Source: Bacteroidia bacterium
GTDB taxonomy: Bacteria; Bacteroidota; Bacteroidia; Cytophagales; Cyclobacteriaceae
Assembly: GCA_030432655.1 (NCBI GenBank)
Contig: JAUILA010000030.1
Span: 1-58,833, forward strand
Direction: 5' to 3'
DNA: 58,833 bases
Shown: piece by piece, positions 50,701 to 57,725 of the stretch
How positions within the stretch are numbered: position 1 is the stretch's first letter
Layout of the letters: the number at the start of each line of letters is the position of its first letter
Program-made: the position numbers and the translations under genes
Notes under the pieces: generated by a model
The model's database searches: none
Seen by the model: only the letters and a program-made list of their open reading frames with translations
What the model was told of the DNA's origin: nothing

Positions 50701-51212
50701 TGATCATCATGTCCTCCGTACTGCTGTCGACGGCCGGAGTATTCCTGGGACTATTTTTCTTCGATATGGATTTTGTGATCATCATGACCATGATTGGTAT
50801 CATCTCGCTCGCCGGGGTGGTCGTGAATAACGCCATTGTACTGGTGGATTTCATTGAATTGATCCGGGCCCGGAAGCAGCGTGAACTTGGTACCGACCGT
50901 CTCGAATTTGATGATATTAACAAGGCGATTGCCGAAGCCGGAAAAACACGTTTACGTCCGGTTCTGCTCACAGCGATTACAACTGTACTGGGATTAATTC
51001 CTCTTGCCATTGGTCTGAACTTTGACTTTATAAAGTTCTTTGCCACTTACGAAGTGGATTTCTTCATGGGAGGGGATAATAAGATATTCTGGGGGCCTAT
51101 GTCCTGGACGATCATTTTCGGACTGACATTTGCAACTTTTCTTACCCTGATCATCGTTCCCATCATGTACCAATTCTTCGCTAAGATTAACAGGAAACTC
51201 GGAATTAGTTAG
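47790..51212 (+). CDS. RND efflux pump permease (HAE/AcrB-like)
   Basis: I start at 47790 (MADKKQPKKK), 2 bp after the adaptor stop, giving 1140 residues; a TTG six bases earlier is less likely. AcrB-type proton-driven pump with two repeats of periplasmic loop plus membrane helices. The TM4 motif reads GMLVDNGIVIVENVYRL, and TM10 reads AGVVVNNAIVLVDFIELI. In AcrB the equivalent residues are D407-D408 and K940; here D-N and N, so only one charge of the proton-relay triad is kept. Between the TM6 and TM7 areas there is an extra hydrophobic stretch of about 60 residues (residues 515-565). The substrates are unknown; pumps of this kind export drugs, bile salts or self-made compounds. Confidence 0.94.
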   Translation: MADKKQPKKKQQNDKNFKLTSFALKNRTTVFFLLFLITVAGINAYISLPKDSYPEVSQPTVYVGTSYPGNSPIDIENLITRPIEKEINDISEVDNIRSTSVQDYSTIVVEFDAEMDSQEALQKVKDAVDNAKQELPNDLDRDPDVFELDFSERPILNINLSGNYTMEKLEDMAEDLKDELEKINEVSDVEIRGVGDKEVKILANPYLMDARKVNFSDIENAVQAENITFSGGSIKEGDIRRTIRVVGEFDDPAEMLDIVIKHENNNIVYLRDVAEVEFDYQENESYARLFQNPVVSVDVIKQSGENLLITTDKINAVLDEVLARLPPDVDVAITNDQSQMTRDLVNSLENNIISGVILVVLVLLFFLGTRNALFVGIAIPVSMLMSFLVLSFFGITVNMMILFSLILALGMLVDNGIVIVENVYRLMEEGYDPWKATKLGVGEVAWPIITSTATTLAAFLPLALWPGLVGQFMSYLPIGVIITLTSSLFVALVFNPVLISSFMKIEDPSQVDKNKSLRNGGIIVAAGILFIVIGLATGTILLALGNILAALGLIILLNIFVLMPASHGFQTVLLPWMEELYSKTLNFALKGLRPWLFFWGTVAVLVIAIALNAAFPPPVLFFPDNIPKYVNVFVEFPLGTDIERTNAFTKEIEAELAEVIEPYGNVVESMIAKVGTDTADPNDPSAIGQSDTPNKARITVNFVEFKHRDGVDTRKILAEIREAVKGYPGVSVTVDKDMAGPPTGKPVNIEITGEDLDKLVEIADRMKETINSAGIYGIEDLQSDLTTGKPELLINIDREKARRFGLSSMTIANEIRTSLFGKEISKYKEGEDDYEIQLRLQDEFRYDLEALRNKNVTFRNQVNGRMMQIPISSVADIEVSTTYGSVKRKDLDRMVTLYSNVLADANPTAVNQQIQEVMAGFEMPAGYSFRFGGEQEKQMEEMSFLQEALLLAIFIIFMIIVAQFNKVTTPLIIMSSVLLSTAGVFLGLFFFDMDFVIIMTMIGIISLAGVVVNNAIVLVDFIELIRARKQRELGTDRLEFDDINKAIAEAGKTRLRPVLLTAITTVLGLIPLAIGLNFDFIKFFATYEVDFFMGGDNKIFWGPMSWTIIFGLTFATFLTLIIVPIMYQFFAKINRKLGIS

Positions 51213-51213
51213 G

Positions 51214-52467
51214 ATGAACAGGATAATCGTTATTTCACTAACCTTAATGGTTTTGTTCCTGTTAGATCTTTATGTCTACCAGGGCATTGTCCAGCTTATG
51301 AGAAATTTATCCGGTGGCTGGCAACAGTCCATACGGATTATTTACTGGACAATTACGGCGCTGATATTTGCCGTAATCCTGCTGTATAATTTTGGCGATC
51401 CTGACTTGTGGAAGGGAAGTGCCCGCAGCATTACGTTTTCGTTTATTTTTATGGTTTACTTCTCGAAAGTGTTTGGTGCGCTTTTTCTGGTAGCTGATGA
51501 CCTCATCAGACTCGGGAAATGGGTAGCCGGGCTTTTTAGTAAGGATAATAGTGAATCACTCGGTGGCGAGTCTATCAGCCGTTCGGATTTCCTGTTGAAA
51601 TCAGCTATGGTGGCAGGGGCGGTTCCGTTCCTGACCATGAGTTATGGGATTATATCCGGAGCTCATGATTACAGAATCCGGCGAAAAAACATTTATCTCC
51701 CTGATTTGCCTGCTTCCATGGACGGGATAAAGCTTGCTCAGCTGAGCGATATCCACTCTGGAAGCTTCTTTAACAAAACGGCAGTACAGGGCGGAGTTGA
51801 AATGCTGATGAAAGAGAAGCCGGATATAGCGGTTTTCACGGGCGACCTGGTGAACAGCCAGACCGATGAAGTGAAGGATTATATCAAAATATTCAGCCAG
51901 GTGAATGCACCTCTGGGGGTTTATTCTGTAACTGGAAACCATGATTACGGGGACTACCGGGACTGGTCGAGTGCTGCTGCCAAAAAACAGAATTTTGATG
52001 ACCTTAAAGAGGCGCATCGGTTGATGGGATATGATTTACTGATGAATGAGCATCGCTACATAGAGGTGGATGGTGACCGGATCGCCCTCCTGGGAAATGA
52101 AAACTGGGGTACCGGCCGGTTTCCGAAATACGGCGATCTCTCTGCAGCTAACCAAAATGCCGAAGCCGATGTCAAGATCCTGCTTTCACATGACCCGAGT
52201 CACTGGGATGCTCAGGTCAGGCCTGAATTTAAGGACATAGATTTGATGCTGGCCGGTCATACTCACGGATTTCAGTTCGGGGTTGAAATTGGCGGCTTTA
52301 AATGGAGCCCTGCACAATATGCATATAAACAGTGGGCGGGTCTCTACCAGGAAGATGATCAGTATCTTTATGTTAACAGAGGCTTTGGATACATTGGTTA
52401 CCCGGGGAGAATAGGCATCCCTCCGGAAATAACAATTCTGACATTAAAAAGAGGAAAACCTGCGTGA
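51214..52467 (+). CDS. Membrane-anchored metallophosphoesterase
   Basis: 417 residues. Four N-terminal membrane helices (about 4-25, 37-55, 72-92 and one near 128-148) are followed by a calcineurin-like phosphoesterase domain: D-x-H in LAQLSDIHSGSFF, GD in VFTGDLVNS, GNHD in SVTGNHDYGDY, and the final GHTHGFQFG. This is the YkuE/YaeI subtype, which acts on phospholipids such as UDP-diacylglucosamine in relatives. The gene begins 2 bp after the RND stop and so belongs to the same operon. It ends directly against the convergent gene at 52468. Confidence 0.9.
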   Translation: MNRIIVISLTLMVLFLLDLYVYQGIVQLMRNLSGGWQQSIRIIYWTITALIFAVILLYNFGDPDLWKGSARSITFSFIFMVYFSKVFGALFLVADDLIRLGKWVAGLFSKDNSESLGGESISRSDFLLKSAMVAGAVPFLTMSYGIISGAHDYRIRRKNIYLPDLPASMDGIKLAQLSDIHSGSFFNKTAVQGGVEMLMKEKPDIAVFTGDLVNSQTDEVKDYIKIFSQVNAPLGVYSVTGNHDYGDYRDWSSAAAKKQNFDDLKEAHRLMGYDLLMNEHRYIEVDGDRIALLGNENWGTGRFPKYGDLSAANQNAEADVKILLSHDPSHWDAQVRPEFKDIDLMLAGHTHGFQFGVEIGGFKWSPAQYAYKQWAGLYQEDDQYLYVNRGFGYIGYPGRIGIPPEITILTLKRGKPA

Positions 52468-52911
52468 TCAGTGCTTGACCCAGTCGTCACTGGAAGAAAT
52501 TATCAGCGGACCGTCAGTATATTCCAGGATGAAGTCGAGCATTACTTCCTGACGGCATCCCTGGAAACTTGTCTCACTGGTGCTTTTTAGTAAAACGGGG
52601 TAGGAACGTCCGTATTTGCGGTTAAAGTATACGATATTATTATTTTCATCCAGTAAAAATCCCCATTCAAGGGTAATCGGCTGCTTCTCGCAATCTTCTG
52701 GTGCGAAAAATACATCATAATTGTAAGTGCCGGTCCCATCCTGTGATAATTCAAGAAAACCGTCTCCCGCTCCCTCATATTTACCTGTAAACTTTTCGGG
52801 TACCTCGTAGGTAGTCAGGTAGTCTTTTCCCTCGTATTTAATATTCCTGATTTTTTCATTGGAATCAGATGGGAGCAATAAAACAACGAGAAACAGTATA
52901 AAACTTGTCAT
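52468..52911 (-). CDS. Small exported protein
   Basis: 147 residues with a short signal-like N-terminus (MTSFILFLVVLLLPSDSN). The mature part is beta-rich (GKYEGAGDGFLELSQDGTGT, and 'DNNIVYFNRKYGRSYPVLLK'-like strands) with three Cys, as in small lipocalin-like periplasmic proteins. No family recognised. Two bp after the DUF3127 gene, so co-transcribed. Its stop directly abuts the stop of the metallophosphoesterase gene. Confidence 0.6.
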   Translation of the reverse strand: MTSFILFLVVLLLPSDSNEKIRNIKYEGKDYLTTYEVPEKFTGKYEGAGDGFLELSQDGTGTYNYDVFFAPEDCEKQPITLEWGFLLDENNNIVYFNRKYGRSYPVLLKSTSETSFQGCRQEVMLDFILEYTDGPLIISSSDDWVKH

Positions 52912-52913
52912 GG

Positions 52914-53288
52914 TCAGAACGGTAGATCCTGTTCATCTTCAGAAATCCATCCCGGCTCTTCCATGTTATTAAGATCGCCGCTGTCCATCGGAGGAGGTCC
53001 CTGCTGCTGGCCGGTATTTTCCAGTTTCCATGCCTGAAGTGAATTGAAATATTTAACCTGTCCCTGTGGATTTGTCCATTTCCGCCCTTTAAGATTGAAA
53101 TAGACTTCAACTTCATCACCGACCTTATAAGAATCAAGCAATGAACATTTGTCCTGAATAAGTTCGAATTGAACGTATTCCGGATACTGGGGATTTTCCG
53201 CATATTCGATTACAAACTCACGCTTTTGAAAACGATCAGATATTTTTTGCGTATCTGCCATTTCCAAAATTCTTCCTCGTACATTCAT
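52914..53288 (-). CDS. DUF3127 protein, SSB-like
   Basis: 124 residues. The OB-fold-like DUF3127 domain (KREFVIEYAENPQYPEYVQF, then 'GDEVEVYFNLKGRKWTN') covers residues 20-85. The C-terminal tail is disordered and ends EDEQDLPF, a close match to the SSB C-terminal tip (DDDIPF) that recruits partner proteins. The combination suggests a single-stranded-nucleic-acid-binding protein, although DNA binding is not shown. A TAnnTTTG element lies 28 bp upstream. It is the first gene of a two-gene unit with the small exported protein. Confidence 0.88.
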   Translation of the reverse strand: MNVRGRILEMADTQKISDRFQKREFVIEYAENPQYPEYVQFELIQDKCSLLDSYKVGDEVEVYFNLKGRKWTNPQGQVKYFNSLQAWKLENTGQQQGPPPMDSGDLNNMEEPGWISEDEQDLPF

Positions 53289-53315
53289 ATTGATATTATT
53301 TTACAAACTGATAAA

Positions 53316-53323
53316 CAAAGGTA
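53316..53323 (-). promoter_or_regulatory. Candidate -7 element of the DUF3127 gene
   Basis: TACCTTTG on the minus strand matches TAnnTTTG exactly, 28 bp before the start at 53288. A TTG lies further upstream, but only 13 nt away, shorter than the usual -33 spacing. Confidence 0.5.
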
Positions 53324-53350
53324 GCAGGTTCACGGGCAACTCATAATTAC

Positions 53351-53455
53351 TTACCGCTTTTTTCTGAAGATGAGTGTGAAAATCACCACAAATAAAATAA
53401 GCCCGAATATAATGGCCAGCAACACTGAACCATCGATCATTTCTATTGCGTGCAT
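53351..53455 (-). CDS. 34-residue single-pass membrane microprotein
   Basis: A short frame with an ATG at 53455, only 4 bp after the stop of the HHH-barrel gene and preceded by AAAAGG. The product begins MHAIEMIDGSVLLAIIFGLI and goes on as a hydrophobic helix of about 20 residues (positions 11-30), ending in RKKR. The positively charged C-terminus fits a membrane microprotein with the basic end in the cytoplasm. It occupies almost the whole gap before the next gene's promoter. Translation is not proven, but the spacing, topology and lack of stops make it a probable gene. Confidence 0.6.
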   Translation of the reverse strand: MHAIEMIDGSVLLAIIFGLILFVVIFTLIFRKKR

Positions 53456-53459
53456 CCTT

Positions 53460-55367
53460 TTAAATTTTTATCCTGAGTTGGAAACTTACCAAAAAATTTT
53501 CTTCGTCCATGATTAATTGGCCGCTATTTGATCGTTTCATGGTTGAAATTTTTGTCCAAACATCAATTATTCTGGTCGCCCTGTACCGCATGAGAAGGTA
53601 TTGGCTGAAACCGGTTCCCTGAAATGATGGAAGTGAAAAACTTCCCCACAAATCCTGTTCGTATATATATATTCTTGACTCAAAACCCTCCGTGTTAAAA
53701 AGCGTATACCTGTAATTCAATTTCAATCGTCTGACTGACCAGCCCAGTTCCAGGCAGGCGGCATATCCCCGGCTGACAAATTTTTCCAGCACACTTTTTT
53801 TCCACCTTGCTCGTATCCGGCAAGTCAGCTTGCGTTCTGTTTCGAGGGATAAATAGAATCCTCCCTGGACGGTGCTTCTGGCTGATACCCGGCGAATCGG
53901 ATCTGAGTCACTTAGATTATCGGATTTTGATTCGATCCTCATATCTGCAGCCAGTTGAATTCCGGGTTTTATTCTAAGTGTATTTTTTAACAGGTATTCA
54001 TATCCGGTGGAAGGGGCAGAGGCAGAGAATGTAAGCCAGGGGAACCGGTATATGTCCATGCGGGCATTGATCTCCCACCGCTTTTTTGGTTGGAAGGTCA
54101 CACCCATAAAAACCCCTTCTTCATTCTCCGGCAAGGACCTTTCGCCAAAGCTTTGCGCATCCAGGGCCAGGTAACCCGGGTCATAGGCACGCATCACAAT
54201 AAGTAAAGTCCACCTTCTGCCCAGCGAGGTAAGAATACCGGCCTGCCGGACTTTTTTACCAGCCTGGTCCATTGCCAGTTCCAGCCAGCTGTGGACATTC
54301 CCCCGATTATATTGTGCGAGAAAGCCCAGGTTGAGCAGTCGGCTGCCCTCAGCGCTGAAAATGTCATACACGTAATTTTGTGGACGAAGGGGCACGGATA
54401 ATTTATTATACTCCATAATGCCACCCACCAGAAAAGGTCGCAATGATTTAATCAGGTAAAAACCAGCTGTATTTCTGCGGACACCTTTTCTCGCAGTTAA
54501 TTCGTTTTCTGTTCGGTGATTTCCCGAGCTCTGAAATCCAAATATATAATCATTTCCTTCTTTGGTTCTTACCCGGGCGTCGTGGGTGCTGCTTCCGAAA
54601 TATATCCCGCTTCGCCATCCCGGTCGCAGCAGGCTCGCCACTATTCCTGCTTTACCTGTTGATTCCTGTAAACCGTAATAGCCTCTTATCGAAGCAGGGG
54701 CTCCGGCGATTCCCGATATATTGCTGTTATTCTTTCCAAGATTGAATCCCGAACCCGATAAAAGACCCTGTCCGAAATGAAGCCGGAAATTACCTGCAAC
54801 GATCCTGAGCGTCTCTGACGGCTGCCATTCCAGGTATCCTGCCAGGTGATCCATGAGATATTGCTTATTCTTCGGATCCCAGGTAATCTTTTCTCCGTAA
54901 TCGGTTTCCACGACCAGGCCTGCGCGCCAGGATGGTGAGAATTCATACTTCAACCGGGCCATGAGATAGGGGAATTCTACTGAACGGTTTCCTGAAATCG
55001 TCTTTTGCCTGTATCTCGATCTTATCAATACGAACCCCTGATCACTTACCTTGAGCTCACTCTTTTCCGTCACATGAAACACTGTTAAGACCTGTCGGAT
55101 ATCGGCACCCGAGAGACCGGGAACCACTTGCAATTCAAGCGGCGAAATGAAAGGACCGTATCTCTTCCTGTAATCCAGGAGGTTACTTATTTTATGGTCA
55201 CTCAGTGAAGTCAGGTTTCCAAGGGTTTGCGCATCCGTTTCATTCAAATCCAGGCTCCCTAATTCAGAATCTCCCGGTAAATTCTCTCCGTCTGTGATGA
55301 GTAATTCATCCTGGGCGCTTAACGGTAATTTAAGAGTCAGCATCAGGCATAAGATCAGACACCTCAT
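53460..55367 (-). CDS. Helix-hairpin-helix domain outer-membrane barrel protein
   Basis: 635 residues. Signal peptide (1-19). Residues about 39-98 carry two ComEA-like helix-hairpin-helix units (LDLNETDAQTLGNLTSLSDH, then 'ISNLLDYRKRYGPFISPLEL' and 'VVPGLSGADIRQVL'), a non-specific DNA-binding fold. From about 110 to the end the protein is strand-rich with aromatic girdle residues and ends LVSFQLRIKI, as a beta-barrel. This pairing is known in Bacteroidota genomes but not characterised. The start overlaps the PorV-like stop (ATGA at 55364-55367), so the two are translationally coupled. A role in moving or holding DNA at the surface is inference only. Confidence 0.85.
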   Translation of the reverse strand: MRCLILCLMLTLKLPLSAQDELLITDGENLPGDSELGSLDLNETDAQTLGNLTSLSDHKISNLLDYRKRYGPFISPLELQVVPGLSGADIRQVLTVFHVTEKSELKVSDQGFVLIRSRYRQKTISGNRSVEFPYLMARLKYEFSPSWRAGLVVETDYGEKITWDPKNKQYLMDHLAGYLEWQPSETLRIVAGNFRLHFGQGLLSGSGFNLGKNNSNISGIAGAPASIRGYYGLQESTGKAGIVASLLRPGWRSGIYFGSSTHDARVRTKEGNDYIFGFQSSGNHRTENELTARKGVRRNTAGFYLIKSLRPFLVGGIMEYNKLSVPLRPQNYVYDIFSAEGSRLLNLGFLAQYNRGNVHSWLELAMDQAGKKVRQAGILTSLGRRWTLLIVMRAYDPGYLALDAQSFGERSLPENEEGVFMGVTFQPKKRWEINARMDIYRFPWLTFSASAPSTGYEYLLKNTLRIKPGIQLAADMRIESKSDNLSDSDPIRRVSARSTVQGGFYLSLETERKLTCRIRARWKKSVLEKFVSRGYAACLELGWSVRRLKLNYRYTLFNTEGFESRIYIYEQDLWGSFSLPSFQGTGFSQYLLMRYRATRIIDVWTKISTMKRSNSGQLIMDEENFLVSFQLRIKI

Positions 55368-56164
55368 TCAGATGCAGGTTTAGACCAATGCAGGGATAAC
55401 GCCTGGCTGAACCCTAATATCGGGTCAAGTGCTGCGCTGTAAATGATCTTTTGACTTCCCGGTGAGAATATCACGCCAAAATGAAAGCGGGCAGGTACCA
55501 TCCTCCAGGCTGTTAGTAATGAAATTTTGCCAGAAGGAGTATATCTCAGAGCAAAGCTGATTGTTCCGGCAGATCCAACGAGGTTTTTCCATTCTCCTGA
55601 TATACTGACCTGCCTGCTTGCACGCCAGTCAATAGCCGCTGCCAGTGAGGACTCATCCTTATGTTCATTCGCTCCTGCCAGTCGCTTTCGAATGGATATA
55701 CCAAGTCTCACCCCTGAGCCAGGCTCCAGTAACAACCCCGCGGAGGTATAAAGGTGGTTCCAGGTCGCAATTCCCTGCATATTCTCCCGGTGCCATTCAG
55801 GACGGATTCCCAGTCTGAAATCACCAAAATCGCCTGCAAGCCCTGCTGACAGCACAGAATATTGATAGATGTCGTCCCCAATGACATACAGGGAAGTTCC
55901 GGCTACTGATGGACCTGCTGGCAAAAGCAGTCCGGCAGATAAACCTTTCAGACCAATTCCGGAATAAGGTAATAAGATACTTCCCTGGAATTCCGGTCCG
56001 CCGGCATCCATGGTGGCCGGATTGTAAAATAGTCCTGCCACTCCTGGGGTTGCGGTCTGACTTCCCCCGGTACCCATACCCGGGGCATCCGGAAAAACCT
56101 GCCGGGCATTGGCCGTCAAATAAGTTAGTGATAGAATAAGAAGTAGCCATGTACAGGGAAACAT
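55364..56164 (-). CDS. PorV/PorQ-like outer-membrane protein
   Basis: 266 residues. Signal peptide ending TANA|RQV. The N-terminal 'VFPDAPGMGTGGSQTATPGV' with 'AGLFYNPATMDAGGPEFQ' resembles the start of PorV/PorQ-type FadL-like barrels, which have the 'g..a.......A..NPA' plug. The rest is a small barrel of 12-14 strands. PorV shuttles cargo in the type IX secretion system, but this protein is not proven to be part of one. It overlaps the HHH-barrel gene by 4 bp. Confidence 0.75.
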   Translation of the reverse strand: MFPCTWLLLILSLTYLTANARQVFPDAPGMGTGGSQTATPGVAGLFYNPATMDAGGPEFQGSILLPYSGIGLKGLSAGLLLPAGPSVAGTSLYVIGDDIYQYSVLSAGLAGDFGDFRLGIRPEWHRENMQGIATWNHLYTSAGLLLEPGSGVRLGISIRKRLAGANEHKDESSLAAAIDWRASRQVSISGEWKNLVGSAGTISFALRYTPSGKISLLTAWRMVPARFHFGVIFSPGSQKIIYSAALDPILGFSQALSLHWSKPASE

Positions 56165-56204
56165 GGCGGTAAATTATCGGGCGGGGCGGACAGAAGCTGA
56201 CCGG

Positions 56205-57647
56205 CTAAAATTCTTTTTTGAAGTGCAGGAAGAATCCGGATTCGCCTTCCCTGTTCCATGAGTATTCGGTCCTCACCACCAGGTCATAGGCTGTAACAAT
56301 ATCCAGACCTAAGCCAGTACCGAACAGATAGCGGTTTGCCAGCAGGGTATTCACGCCACTTTCCTGATACCGCTCCAGGTTTTGCACATAACCCATATCA
56401 AAGTATCCTTTCAGGTAGATAGCCAGTGGAATATGCCTGAATTGTTCAACAGGAATCGGCTTCACATAAAATTTGGTACTCAGCAACTGCTTTTTTATGG
56501 TGGTTCGGTTGACAAAATAGTGCTGTCCTTCAACGAGGTATAACTCATACCCCCTTATCATACTGGAATTATACCCAAGGGCATTATACATGGAGTACGG
56601 CTGTTCATCAGGAGTGCTGAGCAAGGCGCTGGTATAATTGGCCAGGTAAAAGTTCTTTCCCAGGCCAGCATACCTCGCCATTTCAAAATTCACGACAGTT
56701 TGATCTACATCGCCGTATATGCCGAGCCCCTGCTTGGTTATACTTGCATCCAGCCAATGCCCTTCAAGGGCGTAGCCGGTGTAGTCTCGCCGGTCTATCC
56801 TGAACCTGTAAGTCAGGTTAAAATATTCCTGACGAAGGGCTCCATCCGTAAAATAATTAGGATTTAAGACAGCAACAGAATCATCTATCGTGTTATTATT
56901 ATAGGTCAGGAATACATTATGTGTTACGTAAAATGAATTACGAAACTGGTAGCCCGCCCCAAACCTGCGCCTGATAAGCAGTTTGTTTTCACTTTCATAG
57001 AATTCCGGAACGTGATCAACCGTTCTCCAGGCAATATTTTTATTCTCCGAGTAGTTGGCTAGCACAAAAACTCCGTGTCGCTTGGTCTTGTCTAGATAGG
57101 GCAGGTTATACTGTACCCCGAATTCTTTGGTAAAACCAAATTGCAGGGTGACACGCAGGGCATCATTCATCCCTGTAGTATTTTTCTGGTAAAGTTTGAC
57201 CCCGTAATTCGTCCGGCTCAGGTCCCGGTTCCGGTTGGTCCACCAGTCATTAAAATTCCGGTCAACAAGCTCGAATATCGGGACCGGGAAAAAGTACCAG
57301 CGTTCACTGACTTCAATCAGCACTTCGGAAACGCCCATGGAAGAGGGGAGGAGCGTCAATTTTACCGTATGGAAGAGGCGTGTATTGAGGATTCTTTTCT
57401 CATCCTCCTGCAGTGCCACCTTCAGATCACTGGTCTCGAAGACGTCGCCGCTGTTTACCTGCATCTCGCGGAGAATTACCCCTTTTTTTGTGCGCTTATT
57501 ACCAATGACCACAATTCTACCGATTTGCACATACTCCCTGACGGAATCGGCAGCGACTTCTGAAGAAGCATGGACCATTCCGGAATCCGGGATAGAATCG
57601 GATGCAGGAAACTGTAGTCCCAGTACTAAAAGGAGAATAGATAACAT
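56205..57647 (-). CDS. Omp85-like (POTRA + surface-antigen barrel) protein
   Basis: 480 residues, signal peptide with cleavage near residue 15-20. Residues about 40-120 hold a POTRA-type domain (YVQIGRIVVIGNKRTKKGVI, then 'LKVALQEDEKRILNTRLFHT'); only one or two POTRA modules fit, fewer than in BamA. The rest is an Omp85-type 16-strand barrel (QFGFTKEFGVQYNLPYLDKT, 'RRDYTGYALEGHW') ending GFFLHFKKEF with the terminal Phe. Short Omp85 proteins of this kind export or insert other surface proteins. It lies 78 bp after lgt and 40 bp before the PorV-like gene. Confidence 0.87.
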   Translation of the reverse strand: MLSILLLVLGLQFPASDSIPDSGMVHASSEVAADSVREYVQIGRIVVIGNKRTKKGVILREMQVNSGDVFETSDLKVALQEDEKRILNTRLFHTVKLTLLPSSMGVSEVLIEVSERWYFFPVPIFELVDRNFNDWWTNRNRDLSRTNYGVKLYQKNTTGMNDALRVTLQFGFTKEFGVQYNLPYLDKTKRHGVFVLANYSENKNIAWRTVDHVPEFYESENKLLIRRRFGAGYQFRNSFYVTHNVFLTYNNNTIDDSVAVLNPNYFTDGALRQEYFNLTYRFRIDRRDYTGYALEGHWLDASITKQGLGIYGDVDQTVVNFEMARYAGLGKNFYLANYTSALLSTPDEQPYSMYNALGYNSSMIRGYELYLVEGQHYFVNRTTIKKQLLSTKFYVKPIPVEQFRHIPLAIYLKGYFDMGYVQNLERYQESGVNTLLANRYLFGTGLGLDIVTAYDLVVRTEYSWNREGESGFFLHFKKEF

Positions 57648-57671
57648 CGCGTAAACAACACCAAAATTCAG

Positions 57672-57700
57672 CTTTAAGGTATCAAATATACAACTTAAAG
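57672..57700. repeat. Inverted repeat between lgt and the Omp85-like gene
   Basis: CTTTAAG (57672-57678) and CTTAAAG (57694-57700) are perfect inverted copies with a 15-nt spacer, extended loosely by AGCT on both sides. It lies in the 78-bp gap. No T run follows, so it is not a standard terminator; it might be a regulatory or mRNA-stability element. Confidence 0.35.
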
Positions 57701-57725
57701 GCTAGCTGAAATGCGGAAGGCAGCT

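Noticed and set aside
55364-56164. Calling this a type IX secretion gene
   Set aside because: No PorK, PorL, PorM, PorN, PorT, PorU or SprA gene is present, and no neighbouring protein shows the C-terminal cargo domain. PorV-like is only a family resemblance.
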